The notes below the pieces were generated by a model. That model was not told the origin of the DNA and did no database searches. It saw only the letters and a program-made list of their open reading frames with translations. Positions 13,771-27,264 of a stretch of DNA of 64,000 nt are shown here, piece after piece (position 1 is the first letter of the stretch; every line of letters starts with the position of its first letter). Origin of the DNA: Lutraria lutraria (Eukaryota > Mollusca > Bivalvia > Venerida > Mactridae); assembly GCA_964023205.1 (NCBI GenBank), contig OZ026848.1, positions 26,585,912 through 26,649,911 on the forward strand, written 5' to 3'. Position numbers and translations under genes: made by a program.

Positions 13771-16700
13771 CTGCAGGTCCCGACCTGGAGAGATTTTTGG
13801 ATTTTGATGGAAAAAAATATTTCGTTCAAAAGTGGTCTTATGATACATCCTATTGTTTGTTCCATGTAATCGAATGCAAAAATGTATATATAAACAAGTT
13901 TTAGGAAATTTTGTACTTTGTCAAAATTTGGAAATTTCTGCAGGTCCCGACCTGGAGAGATTTTTCGATTTTCATGGAAAAAAATATTTCGTTCAAAAGT
14001 GGTCTTATGATACATCCTATTGTTTGTTCCATGTAATCGAATGCAAAAATGTATATATAAAAAAGTTTTAGGAAATATTGTACTTTGTCAAAATTTGGAA
14101 ATTTCTGCAGGTCCCGACCTGGAGAGATTTTTGGATTTTGATGGAAAAAAATATTTCGTTCAAAAGTGGTCTTATGATACATCCTATTGTTTGTTACATG
14201 TAATCGATTGCAAAAATGTATATACAAATGTATAAACAAGTTTTAGGAAATATTGTACTTTGTCAAAATTTGGAAATTTCTGCAGGTCCCGACCTGGAGA
14301 GATTTTTCGATTTTCATGGAAAAAATATTTTGTTCAAAAGTGGTCTTATGATACATCCTATTGTTTGTTCCATGTAATCGAATGCAAAATTGTATATATA
14401 AACAAGTTTTAGGAAATTTTGTACTTTGTCAAAATTTGGAAATTTCTGCAGAGATTTTTCGATTTTCATGGAAAAAAATATTTCGTTCAAAAGTGGTCTT
14501 ATGATACATCCTATTGTTTGTTCCATGTAATCGAATGCAAAAATGTATATATAAACAAGTTTTAGGAAATTTTGTACTTTGTCAAAATTTGGAAATTTCT
14601 GCAGGTCCCGACCTGGAGAGATTTTTGGATTTTCATGGAAAAAAATATTTCGTTCAAAAGTGGTCTTATGATACATCCTATTGTTTGTTCCATGTAATCG
14701 AATGCAAAAATGTATATATAAACAAGTTTTAGGAAATATTGTACTTTGTCAAAATTTGGAAATTTCTGCAGGTCCCGACCTGGAGAGATTTTTGGATTTT
14801 GATGGAAAACAATATTTCGTTCAAAAGTGGTCTTCTGATACATCCTATTGTTTGTTCCATGTAATCGAATGCAAAAATGTATATATAAACAAGTTTTAGG
14901 AAATTTTGTACTTTGTCAAAATTTGGAAATTTCTGCAGGTCCCGACCTGGAGAGATTTTTGGATTTTGATGGAAAAAAATATTTCGTTCAAAAGTGGTCT
15001 TATGATACATCCTATTGTTTGTTCCATGTAATCGAATGCAAAAATGTATATATAAACAAGTTTTAGGAAATATTGTACTTTGTCAAAATTTGGAAATTTC
15101 TGCAGGTCCCGACCTGGAGAGATTTTTGGATTTTGATGGAAAAAAATATTTCGTTCAAAAGTGGTCTTATGATACTTCCTATTGTTTGTTACATGTAATC
15201 GATTGCAAAAATGTATATACAAATGTATAAACAAGTTTTAGGAAATATTGTACTTTGTCAAAATTTGGAAATTTCTGCAGGTCCCGACCTGGAGAGATTT
15301 TTCGATTTTCATGGAAAAAAATATTTCGTTCAAAAGTGGTCTTATGATACATCCTATTGTTTGTTCCATGTAATCGAATGCAAAAATGTATATATAAACA
15401 AGTTTTAGGAAATATTGTACTTTGTCAAAATTTGAAAATTTCTGCAGGTCCCGACCTGGAGAGATTTTTGGATTTTGATGGAAAAAAATATTTCGTTCAA
15501 AAGTGGTCTTATGATACATCCTATTGTTTGTTACATGTAATCGATTGCAAAAATGTATATACAAATGTATAAACAAGTTTTAGGAAATATTGTACTTTGT
15601 CAAAATTTGGAAATTTCTGCAGGTCCCGACCTGGAGAGATTTTTGGATTTTCATGGAAAAAAATATTTCGTTCAAAGTGGTCTTATGATACATCCTATTG
15701 TTTGTTCCATGTAATCGAATGCAAAAATGTATATATAAACAAGTTTAAGGAAATTTTGTACTTTGTCAAAATTTGGAAATTTCTGCAGGTCCCGACCTGG
15801 AGAGATTTTTCGATTTTCATGGAAAAAAATATTTCGTTCAAAAGTGGTCTTATGATACATCCTATTGTTTGTTCCATGTAATCGAATGCAGAAATGTATA
15901 TATAAACAAGTTTTAGGAAATTTTGTACTTTGTCAAAATTTGGAAATTTCTGCAGGTCCCGACCTGGAGAGATTTTTCGATTTTCATGGAAAAAAATATT
16001 TCATTCAAAAGTGGTCTTATGATACATCCTATTGTTTGTTCCATGTAATCGAATGCAAAATTGTATATATAAACAAGTTTTAGGAAATTTTGTACTTTGT
16101 CAAAATGGAAATTTCTGCAGAGATTTTTGGATTTTGATGGAAAAAAATATTTCGTTCAAAAGTGGTCTTATGATACATCCTATTGTTTGTTCCATGTAAT
16201 CGAATGCAAAAATGTATATATAAACAAGTTTTAGGAAATTTTGTACTTTGTCAAAATTTGGAAATTTCTGCAGGTCCCGACCTGGAGAGATTTTTCGATT
16301 TTCATGGAAAAAAATATTTCGTTCAAAAGTGGTCTTATGATACATCCTATTGTTTGTTCCATGTAATCGAATGCAAAAATGTATATATAAAAAAGTTTTA
16401 GGAAATATTGTACTTTGTCAAAATTTGGAAATTTCTGCAGGTCCCGACCTGGAGAGATTTTTGGATTTTGATGGAAAAAAATATTTCGTTCAAAAGTGGT
16501 CTTATGATACATCCTATTGTTTGTTACATGTAATCGATTGCAAAAATGTATATACAAATGTATAAACAAGTTTTAGGAAATATTGTACTTTGTCAAAATT
16601 TGGAAATTTCTGCAGGTCCCGACCTGGAGAGATTTTTGGATTTTCATGGGAAAAAATATTTCGTTCAAAAGTGGTCTTATGATACATCCTATTGTTTGTT

Positions 16701-19700
16701 CCATGTAATCGAATGCAAAGATGTATATATAAACAAGTTTTAGGAAATTTTGTACTTTGTCAAAATTTGGAAATTTCTGCAGGTCCCGACCTGGAGAGAT
16801 TTTTCGATTTTCATGGAAAAAATATTTTGTTCAAAAGTGGTCTTATGATACATCCTATTGTTTGTTCCATGTAATCGAATGCAAAGATGTATATATAAAC
16901 AAGTTTTAGGAAATTTTGTACTTTGTCAAAATTTGGAAATTTCTGCAGGTCCCGACCTGGAGAGATTTTTCGATTTTCATGGAAAACAATATTTCGTTCA
17001 AAAGTGGTCTTCTGATACATCCTATTGTTTGTTCCATGTAATCGAATGCAAAAATGTATATATAAACAAGTTTTAGGAAATTTTGTACTTTGTCAAAATT
17101 TGGAAATTTCTGCAGGTCCCGACCTGGAGAGATTTTTGGATTTTCATGGGAAAAAATATTTCGTTCAAAAGTGGTCTTATGATACATCCTATAGTTTGTT
17201 CCATGTAATCGAATGCAAAAATGTATATATAAACAAGTTTTAGGAAATATTGTACTTTGTCAAAATTTGGAAATTTCTGCAGGTCCCGACCTGGAGAGAT
17301 TTTTGGATTTTGATGGAAAAAAATATTTCGTTCAAAAGTGGTCTTATGATACTTCCTATTGTTTGTTACATGTAATCGATTGCAAAAATGTATATACAAA
17401 TGTATAAACAAGTTTTAGGAAATATTGTACTTTGTCAAAATTTGGAAATTTCTGCAGGTCCCGACCTGGAGAGATTTTTGGATTTTCATGGAAAAAAATA
17501 TTTCGTTCAAAAGTGGTCTTATGATACATCCTATTGTTTGTTCCATGTAATCGAATGCAAAAATGTATATATAAACAAGTTTTAGGAAATTTTGTACTTT
17601 GTGAAAATTTGGAAATTTCTGCAGGTCCCGACCTGGAGAGATTTTTCGATTTTCATGGAAAAAAATATTTCGTTCAAAAGTGGTCTTATGATACATCCTA
17701 TTGTTTGTTCCATGTAATCGAATGCAAAAATGTATATATAAACAAGTTTTAGGAAATATTGTACTTTGTCAAAATTTGGAAATTTCTGCAGGTCCCGACC
17801 TGGAGAGATTTTTGGATTTTGATGGAAAAAAATATTTCGTTCAAAAGTGGTCTTATGATACATCCTATTGTTTGTTAAATGTAATCGATTGCAAAAATGT
17901 ATATACAAATGTATAAACAAGTTTTAGGAAATATTGTACTTTGTCAAAATTTGGAAATTTCTGCAGGTCCCGACCTGGAGAGATTTTTGGATTTTCATGG
18001 AAAAAAATATTTCGTTCAAAGTGGTCTTATGATACATCCTATTGTTTGTTCCATGTAATCGAATGCAAAATTGTATATATAAACAAGTTTTAGGAAATTT
18101 TGTACTTTGTCAAAATGGAAATTTCTGCAGAGATTTTTGGATTTTGATGGAAAAAAATATTTCGTTCAAAAGTGGTCTTATGATACATCCTATTGTTTGT
18201 TCCATGTAATCGAATGCAAAAATGTATATATAAACAAGTTTTAGGAAATTTTGTACTTTGTCAAAATTTGGAAATTTCTGCAGGTCCCGACCTGGAGAGA
18301 TTTTTCGATTTTCATGGAAAAAAATATTTCGTTCAAAAGTGGTCTTATGATACATCCTATTGTTTGTTCCATGTAATCGAATGCAAAAATGTATATATAA
18401 AAAAGTTTTAGGAAATATTGTACTTTGTCAAAATTTGGAAATTTCTGCAGGTCCCGACCTGGAGAGATTTTTGGATTTTGATGGAAAAAAATATTTCGTT
18501 CAAAAGTGGTCTTATGATACATCCTATTGTTTGTTACATGTAATCGATTGCAAAAATGTATATACAAATGTATAAACAAGTTTTAGGAAATATTGTACTT
18601 TGTCAAAATTTGGAAATTTCTGCAGGTCCCGACCTGGAGAGATTTTTGGATTTTCATGGAAAAAAATATTTCGTTCAAAAGTGGTCTTATGATACATCCT
18701 ATTGTTTGTTCCATGTAATCGAATGCAAAAATGTATATATAAACAAGTTTTAGGAAATTTTGTACTTTGTCAAAATTTGGAAATTTCTGCAGGTCCCGAC
18801 CTGGAGAGATTTTTCGATTTTCATGGAAAAAAATATTTCGTTCAAAAGTGGTCTTATGATACATCCTATTGTTTGTTCCATGTAATCGAATGCAAAAATG
18901 TATATATAAAAAAGTTTTAGGAAATATTGTACTTTGTCAAAATTTGGAAATTTCTGCAGGTCCCGACCTGGAGAGATTTTTGGATTTTGATGGAAAAAAA
19001 TATTTCGTTCAAAAGTGGTCTTATGATACATCCTATTGTTTGTTACATGTAATCGATTGCAAAAATGTATATACAAATGTATAAACAAGTTTTAGGAAAT
19101 ATTGTACTTTGTCAAAATTTGGAAATTTCTGCAGGTCCCGACCTGGAGAGATTTTTCGATTTTCATGGAAAAAATATTTTGTTCAAAAGTGGTCTTATGA
19201 TACATCCTATTGTTTGTTCCATGTAATCGAATGCAAAATTGTATATATAAACAAGTTTTAGGAAATTTTGTACTTTGTCAAAATTTGGAAATTTCTGCAG
19301 AGATTTTTCGATTTTCATGGAAAAAAATATTTCGTTCAAAAGTGGTCTTATGATACATCCTATTGTTTGTTCCATGTAATCGAATGCAAAAATGTATATA
19401 TAAACAAGTTTTAGGAAATTTTGTACTTTGTCAAAATTTGGAAATTTCTGCAGGTCCCGACCTGGAGAGATTTTTGGATTTTCATGGAAAAAAATATTTC
19501 GTTCAAAAGTGGTCTTATGATACATCCTATTGTTTGTTCCATGTAATCGAATGCAAAAATGTATATATAAACAAGTTTTAGGAAATATTGTACTTTGTCA
19601 AAATTTGGAAATTTCTGCAGGTCCCGACCTGGAGAGATTTTTGGATTTTGATGGAAAACAATATTTCGTTCAAAAGTGGTCTTCTGATACATCCTATTGT

Positions 19701-21054
19701 TTGTTCCATGTAATCGAATGCAAAAATGTATATATAAACAAGTTTTAGGAAATTTTGTACTTTGTCAAAATTTGGAAATTTCTGCAGGTCCCGACCTGGA
19801 GAGATTTTTGGATTTTGATGGAAAAAAATATTTCGTTCAAAAGTGGTCTTATGATACATCCTATTGTTTGTTCCATGTAATCGAATGCAAAAATGTATAT
19901 ATAAACAAGTTTTAGGAAATATTGTACTTTGTCAAAATTTGGAAATTTCTGCAGGTCCCGACCTGGAGAGATTTTTGGATTTTGATGGAAAAAAATATTT
20001 CGTTCAAAAGTGGTCTTATGATACTTCCTATTGTTTGTTACATGTAATCGATTGCAAAAATGTATATACAAATGTATAAACAAGTTTTAGGAAATATTGT
20101 ACTTTGTCAAAATTTGGAAATTTCTGCAGGTCCCGACCTGGAGAGATTTTTCGATTTTCATGGAAAAAAATATTTCGTTCAAAAGTGGTCTTATGATACA
20201 TCCTATTGTTTGTTCCATGTAATCGAATGCAAAAATGTATATATAAACAAGTTTTAGGAAATATTGTACTTTGTCAAAATTTGAAAATTTCTGCAGGTCC
20301 CGACCTGGAGAGATTTTTGGATTTTGATGGAAAAAAATATTTCGTTCAAAAGTGGTCTTATGATACATCCTATTGTTTGTTACATGTAATCGATTGCAAA
20401 AATGTATATACAAATGTATAAACAAGTTTTAGGAAATATTGTACTTTGTCAAAATTTGGAAATTTCTGCAGGTCCCGACCTGGAGAGATTTTTGGATTTT
20501 CATGGAAAAAAATATTTCGTTCAAAGTGGTCTTATGATACATCCTATTGTTTGTTCCATGTAATCGAATGCAAAAATGTATATATAAACAAGTTTAAGGA
20601 AATTTTGTACTTTGTCAAAATTTGGAAATTTCTGCAGGTCCCGACCTGGAGAGATTTTTCGATTTTCATGGAAAAAAATATTTCGTTCAAAAGTGGTCTT
20701 ATGATACATCCTATTGTTTGTTCCATGTAATCGAATGCAGAAATGTATATATAAACAAGTTTTAGGAAATTTTGTACTTTGTCAAAATTTGGAAATTTCT
20801 GCAGGTCCCGACCTGGAGAGATTTTTCGATTTTCATGGAAAAAAATATTTCATTCAAAAGTGGTCTTATGATACATCCTATTGTTTGTTCCATGTAATCG
20901 AATGCAAAATTGTATATATAAACAAATTTTAGGAAATTTTGTACTTTGTCAAAATGGAAATTTCTGCAGAGATTTTTGGATTTTGATGGAAAAAAATATT
21001 TCGTTCAAAAGTGGTCTTATGATACATCCTATTGTTTGTTCCATGTAATCGAAT
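13190..21054. repeat. Satellite segment of about 3.0 kb repeated at an offset of 4,849 bp
   Basis: The stretch of about 13190-16205 recurs at about 18039-21054 with a constant offset of 4,849 bp. Diagnostic variants shared at this offset include 'tatttcattcaaaag' (about 16011 and 20861) and the GT-less 'ctgcagag' monomers near 14449 and 19298. The DNA between the two copies (about 16546-17900) instead resembles about 9695-11230, first at an offset of 6,851 and then 6,685 bp. The second copy therefore lost about one monomer, and the region is a mosaic of several segmental exchanges. Confidence 0.85.
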
Positions 21055-22271
21055 GCAAAGATGTATATATAAACAAGTTTTAGGAAATTTTGTACTTTGT
21101 CAAAATTTGGAAATTTCTGCAGGTCCCGACCTGGAGAGATTTTTCGATTTTCATGGAAAAAATATTTTGTTCAAAAGTGGTCTTATGATACATCCTATTG
21201 TTTGTTCCATGTAATCGAATGCAAAATTGTATATATAAACAAGTTTTAGGAAATTTTGTACTTTGTCAAAATTTGGAAATTTCTGCAGAGATTTTTGGAT
21301 TTTCATGGAAAAAAATATTTCGTTCAAAAGTGGTCTTATGATACATCCTATTGTTTGTTCCATGTAATCGAATGCAAAAATGTATATATAAACAAGTTTT
21401 AGGAAATTTTGTACTTTGTCAAAATTTGGAAATTTCTGCAGGTCCCGACCTGGAGAGATTTTTCGATTTTCATGGAAAAAAATATTTCGTTCAAAAGTGG
21501 TCTTATGATACATCCTATTGTTTGTTCCATGTAATCGAATGCAAAAATGTATATATAAAAAAGTTTTAGGAAATATTGTACTTTGTCAAAATTTGGAAAT
21601 TTCTGCAGGTCCCGACCTGGAGAGATTTTTGGATTTTGATGGAAAAAAATATTTCGTTCAAAAGTGGTCTTATGATACATCCTATTGTTTGTTACATGTA
21701 ATCGATTGCAAAAATGTATATACAAATGTATAAACAAGTTTTAGGAAATATTGTACTTTGTCAAAATTTGGAAATTTCTGCAGGTCCCGACCTGGAGAGA
21801 TTTTTGGATTTTCATGGAAAAAAATATTTCGTTCAAAAGTGGTCTTATGATACATCCTATTGTTTGTTCCATGTAATCGAATGCAAAGATGTATATATAA
21901 ACAAGTTTTAGGAAATTTTGTACTTTGTCAAAATTTGGAAATTTCTGCAGGTCCCGACCTGGAGAGATTTTTCGATTTTCATGGAAAAAATATTTTGTTC
22001 AAAAGTGGTCTTATGATACATCCTATTGTTTGTTCCATGTAATCGAATGCAAAATTGTATATATAAACAAGTTTTAGGAAATTTTGTACTTTGTCAAAAT
22101 TTGGAAATTTCTGCAGAGATTTTTGGATTTTGATGGAAAAAAATATTTCGTTCAAAAGTGGTCTTATGATACATCCTTTTGTTTGTTACATGTAATCGAT
22201 TGCAAAAATGTATATACAAATGTATAAACAAGTTTTAGGAAATATTGTACTTTGTCAAAATTTGGAAATTT

Positions 22272-24690
22272 CTGCAGGTCCCGACCTGGAGAGATTTTTC
22301 GATTTTCATGAAAAAAAATATTTCGTTCAAAAGTGGTCTTATGATACATCCTATTGTTTGTTCCATGTAATCGAATGCAAAAATGTATATATAAACAAGT
22401 TTTAGGAAATTTTGTACTTAGTCAAAATTTGGAAATTTCTGCAGGTCCCGACCTGGAGAGATTTTTGGATTTTGATGGAAAAAAATATTTCGTTCAAAAG
22501 TGGTCTTATGATACATCCTATTGTTTGTTACATGTAATCGATTGCAAAAATGTATATACAAATGTATAAACAAGTTTTAGGAAATATTGTACTTTGTCAA
22601 AATTTGGAAATTTCTGCAGGTCCCGACCTGGAGAGATTTTTCGATTTTCATGGAAAAAAATATTTCGTTCAAAAGTGGTCTTCTGATACATCCTATTGTT
22701 TGTTCCATGTAATCGAATGCAAAAATGTATATATAAACAAGTTTTAGGAAATTTTGTACTTTGTCAAAATTTGGAAATTTCTGCAGGGACCGACCTGGAG
22801 AGATTTTTGGATTTTCATGGAAAAAAATATTTCGTTCAAAAGTGGTCTTATGATACATCCTATTGTTTGTTCCATGTAATCGAATGCAAAGATGTATATA
22901 TAAACAAGTTTTAGGAAATTTTGTACTTTGTCAAAATTTGGAAATTTCTGCAGGTCCCGACCTGGAGAGATTTTTGGATTTTCATGGAAAAAAATATTTC
23001 GTTCAAAAGTGGTCTTATGATACATCCTATTGTTTGTTCCATGTAATCGAATGCAAAAATGTATATATAAACAAGTTTTAGGAAATTTTGTACTTTGTCA
23101 AAATTTGGAAATTTCTGCAGGTCCCGACCTGGAGAGATTTTTCGATTTTCATGGAAAAAAATATTTCGTTCAAAAGTGGTCTTATGATACATCCTATTGT
23201 TTGTTCCATGTAATCGAATGCAAAGATGTATATATAAACAAGTTTTAGGAAATATTGTACTTTGTCAAAATTTGGAAATTTCTGCAGGTCCCGACCTGGA
23301 GAGACTTTTTGGATTTTGATGGAAAAAATATTTCGTTCAAAAGTGGTCTTATGATACATCCTATTGTTTGTTCCATGTAATCGAATGCAAAATTGTATAT
23401 ATAAACAAGTTTTAGGAAATTTTGTACTTTGTCAAAATTTGGAAATTTCTGCAGAGATTTTTGGATTTTGATGGAAAAAAATATTTCGTTCAAAAGTGGT
23501 CTTATGATACATCCTTTTGTTTGTTACATGTAATCGATTGCAAAAATGTATATACAAATGTATAAACAAGTTTTAGGAAATATTGTACTTTGTCAAAATT
23601 TGGAAATTTCTGCAGGTCCCGACCTGGAGAGATTTTTCGATTTTCATGAAAAAAAATATTTCGTTCAAAAGTGGTCTTATGATACATCCTATTGTTTGTT
23701 CCATGTAATCGAATGCAAAAATGTATATATAAACAAGTTTTAGGAAATTTTGTACTTAGTCAAAATTTGGAAATTTCTGCAGGTCCCGACCTGGAGAGAT
23801 TTTTGGATTTTGATGGAAAAAAATATTTCGTTCAAAAGTGGTCTTATGATACATCCTATTGTTTGTTACATGTAATCGATTGCAAAAATGTATATACAAA
23901 TGTATAAACAAGTTTTAGGAAATATTGTACTTTGTCAAAATTTGGAAATTTCTGCAGGTCCCGACCTGGAGAGATTTTTCGATTTTCATGGAAAAAAATA
24001 TTTCGTTCAAAAGTGGTCTTCTGATACATCCTATTGTTTGTTCCATGTAATCGAATGCAAAAATGTATATATAAACAAGTTTTAGGAAATTTTGTACTTT
24101 GTCAAAATTTGGAAATTTCTGCAGGGACCGACCTGGAGAGATTTTTGGATTTTCATGGAAAAAAATATTTCGTTCAAAAGTGGTCTTATGATACATCCTA
24201 TTGTTTGTTCCATGTAATCGAATGCAAAGATGTATATATAAACAAGTTTTAGGAAATTTTGTACTTTGTCAAAATTTGGAAATTTCTGCAGGTCCCGACC
24301 TGGAGAGATTTTTGGATTTTCATGGAAAAAAATATTTCGTTCAAAAGTGGTCTTATGATACATCCTATTGTTTGTTCCATGTAATCGAATGCAAAAATGT
24401 ATATATAAACAAGTTTTAGGAAATTTTGTACTTTGTCAAAATTTGGAAATTTCTGCAGGTCCCGACCTGGAGAGATTTTTCGATTTTCATGGAAAAAAAT
24501 ATTTCGTTCAAAAGTGGTCTTATGATACATCCTATTGTTTGTTCCATGTAATCGAATGCAAAGATGTATATATAAACAAGTTTTAGGAAATATTGTACTT
24601 TGTCAAAATTTGGAAATTTCTGCAGGTCCCGACCTGGAGAGACTTTTTGGATTTTGATGGAAAAAATATTTCGTTCAAAAGTGGTCTTAT
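22272..24690. repeat. Satellite 1,338-bp octamer higher-order repeat in tandem
   Basis: Copy 1 spans 22272-23609, with CTGCAG spacings of 167, 175, 167, 167, 167, 167, 167 and 161 bp. Copy 2 starts at 23610 and stays in register to about 24690, where it switches to another monomer type. Shared private variants 1,338 bp apart are 'tttcatgaaaaaaaat', 'tgtacttagtc', 'ctgcagggaccgac', 'gtcttctgat' and 'gagactttttgg'. Later related copies start at 27265 (1,171 bp, one monomer lost), 28436, 32599 and 38566. Confidence 0.92.
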
Positions 24691-27264
24691 GATACATCCT
24701 ATTGTTTGTTACATGTAATCGATTGCAAAAATGTATATACAAATGTATAAACAAGTTTTAGGAAATATTGTACTTTGTAAAAATTTGGAAATTTCTGCAG
24801 GTCCCGACCTGGAGAGATTTGTGGATTTTCATGGAAAAAAATATTTCGTTCAAAGTGGTCTTATGATACATCCTATTGTTTGTTCCATGTAATCGAATGC
24901 AGAAATGTATATATAAACAAGTTTTAGGAAATTTTGTACTTTGTCAAAATTTGGAAATTTCTGCAGGTCCCGACCTGGAGAGATTTTTGGATTTTCATGG
25001 AAAAAAATATTTCGTTCAAAAGTGGTCTTATGATACATCCTATTGTTTGTTCCATGTAATCGAATGCAAAATTGTATATATAAACAAGTTTTAGGAAATT
25101 TTGTACTTTGTCAAAATTTGGAAATTTCTGCAGAGATTTTTGGATTTTCATGGAAAAAAATATTTCGTTCAAAAGTGGTCTTATGATACATCCTATTGTT
25201 TGTTCCATGTAATCGAATGCAAAAATGTATATATAAACAAGTTTTAGGAAATTTTGTACTTTGTCAAAATTTGGAAATTTCTGCAGGTCCCGACCTGGAG
25301 AGATTTTTCGATTTTCATGGAAAAAAATATTTCGTTCAAAAGTGGTCTTATGATACATCCTATTGTTTGTTCCATGTAATCGAATGCAAAAATGTATATA
25401 TAAACAAGTTTTAGGAAATATTGTACTTTGTCAAAATTTGGAAATTTCTGCAGAGATTTTTGGATTTTCATGGAAAAAAATATTTCGTTCAAAAGTGGTC
25501 TTATGATACATCCTATTGTTTGTTCCATGTAATCGAATGCAAAAATGTATATATAAACAAGTTTTAGGAAATTTTGTACTTTGTCAAAATTTGGAAATTT
25601 CTGCAGGTCCCGACCTGGAGAGATTTTTCGATTTTCATGGAAAAAAATATTTCGTTCAAAAGTGGTCTTATGATACATCCTATTGTTTGTTCCATGTAAT
25701 CGAATGCAAAAATGTATATATAAACAAGTTTTAGGAAATATTGTACTTTGTCAAAATTTGGAAATTTCTGCAGGTCCCGACCTGGAGAGATTTTTGGATT
25801 TTGATGGAAAAAAATATTTCGTTCAAAAGTGGTCTTATGATACATCCTATTGTTTGTTACATGTAATCGATTGCAAAAATGTATATACAAATGTATAAAC
25901 AAGTTTTAGGAAATATTGTACTTTGTCAAAATTTGGAAATTTCTGCAGGTCCCGACCTGGAGAGATTTTTGGATTTTCATGGAAAAAAATATTTCGTTCA
26001 AAGTGGTCTTATGATACATCCTATTGTTTGTTCCATGTAATCGAATGCAAAAATGTATATATAAACAAGTTTAAGGAAATTTTGTACTTTGTCAAAATTT
26101 GGAAATTTCTGCAGGTCCCGACCTGGAGAGATTTTTCGATTTTCATGGAAAAAAATATTTCGTTCAAAAGTGGTCTTATGATACATCCTATTGTTTGTTC
26201 CATGTAATCGAATGCAGAAATGTATATATAAACAAGTTTTAGGAAATTTTGTACTTTGTCAAAATTTGGAAATTTCTGCAGAGATTTTTGGATTTTCATG
26301 GAAAAAAATATTTCGTTCAAAAGTGGTCTTATGATACATCCTATTGTTTGTTCCATGTAATCGAATGCAAAAATGTATATATAAACAAGTTTTAGGAAAT
26401 TTTGTACTTTGTCAAAATTTGGAAATTTCTGCAGGTCCCGACCTGGAGAGATTTTTCGATTTTCATGGAAAAAAATATTTCGTTCAAAATTGGTCTTATG
26501 ATACATCCTATTGTTTGTTCCATGTAATCGAATGCAAAAATGTATATATAAACAAGTTTTAGGAAATATTGTACTTTGTCAAAATTTGGAAATTTCTGCA
26601 GGTCCCGACCTGGAGAGATTTTTGGATTTTGATGGAAAAAAATATTTCGTTCAAAAGTGGTCTTATGATACATCCTATTGTTTGTTACATGTAATCGATT
26701 GCAAAAATGTATATACAAATGTATAAACAAGTTTTAGGAAATATTGTACTTTGTCAAAATTTGGAAATTTCTGCAGGTCCCGACCTGGAGAGATTTTTGG
26801 ATTTTCATGGAAAAAAATATTTCGTTCAAAAGTGGTCTTATGATACATCCTATTGTTTGTTCCATGTAATCGAATGCAAAGATGTATATATAAACAAGTT
26901 TTAGGAAATTTTGTACTTTGTCAAAATTTGGAAATTTCTGCAGGTCCCGACCTGGAGAGATTTTTCGATTTTCATGGAAAAAATATTTTGTTCAAAAGTG
27001 GTCTTATGATACATCCTATTGTTTGTTCCATGTAATCGAATGCAAAATTGTATATATAAACAAGTTTTAGGAAATTTTGTACTTTGTCAAAATTTGGAAA
27101 TTTCTGCAGAGATTTTTGGATTTTGATGGAAAAAAATATTTCGTTCAAAAGTGGTCTTATGATACATCCTTTTGTTTGTTACATGTAATCGATTGCAAAA
27201 ATGTATATACAAATGTATAAACAAGTTTTAGGAAATATTGTACTTTGTCAAAATTTGGAAATTT

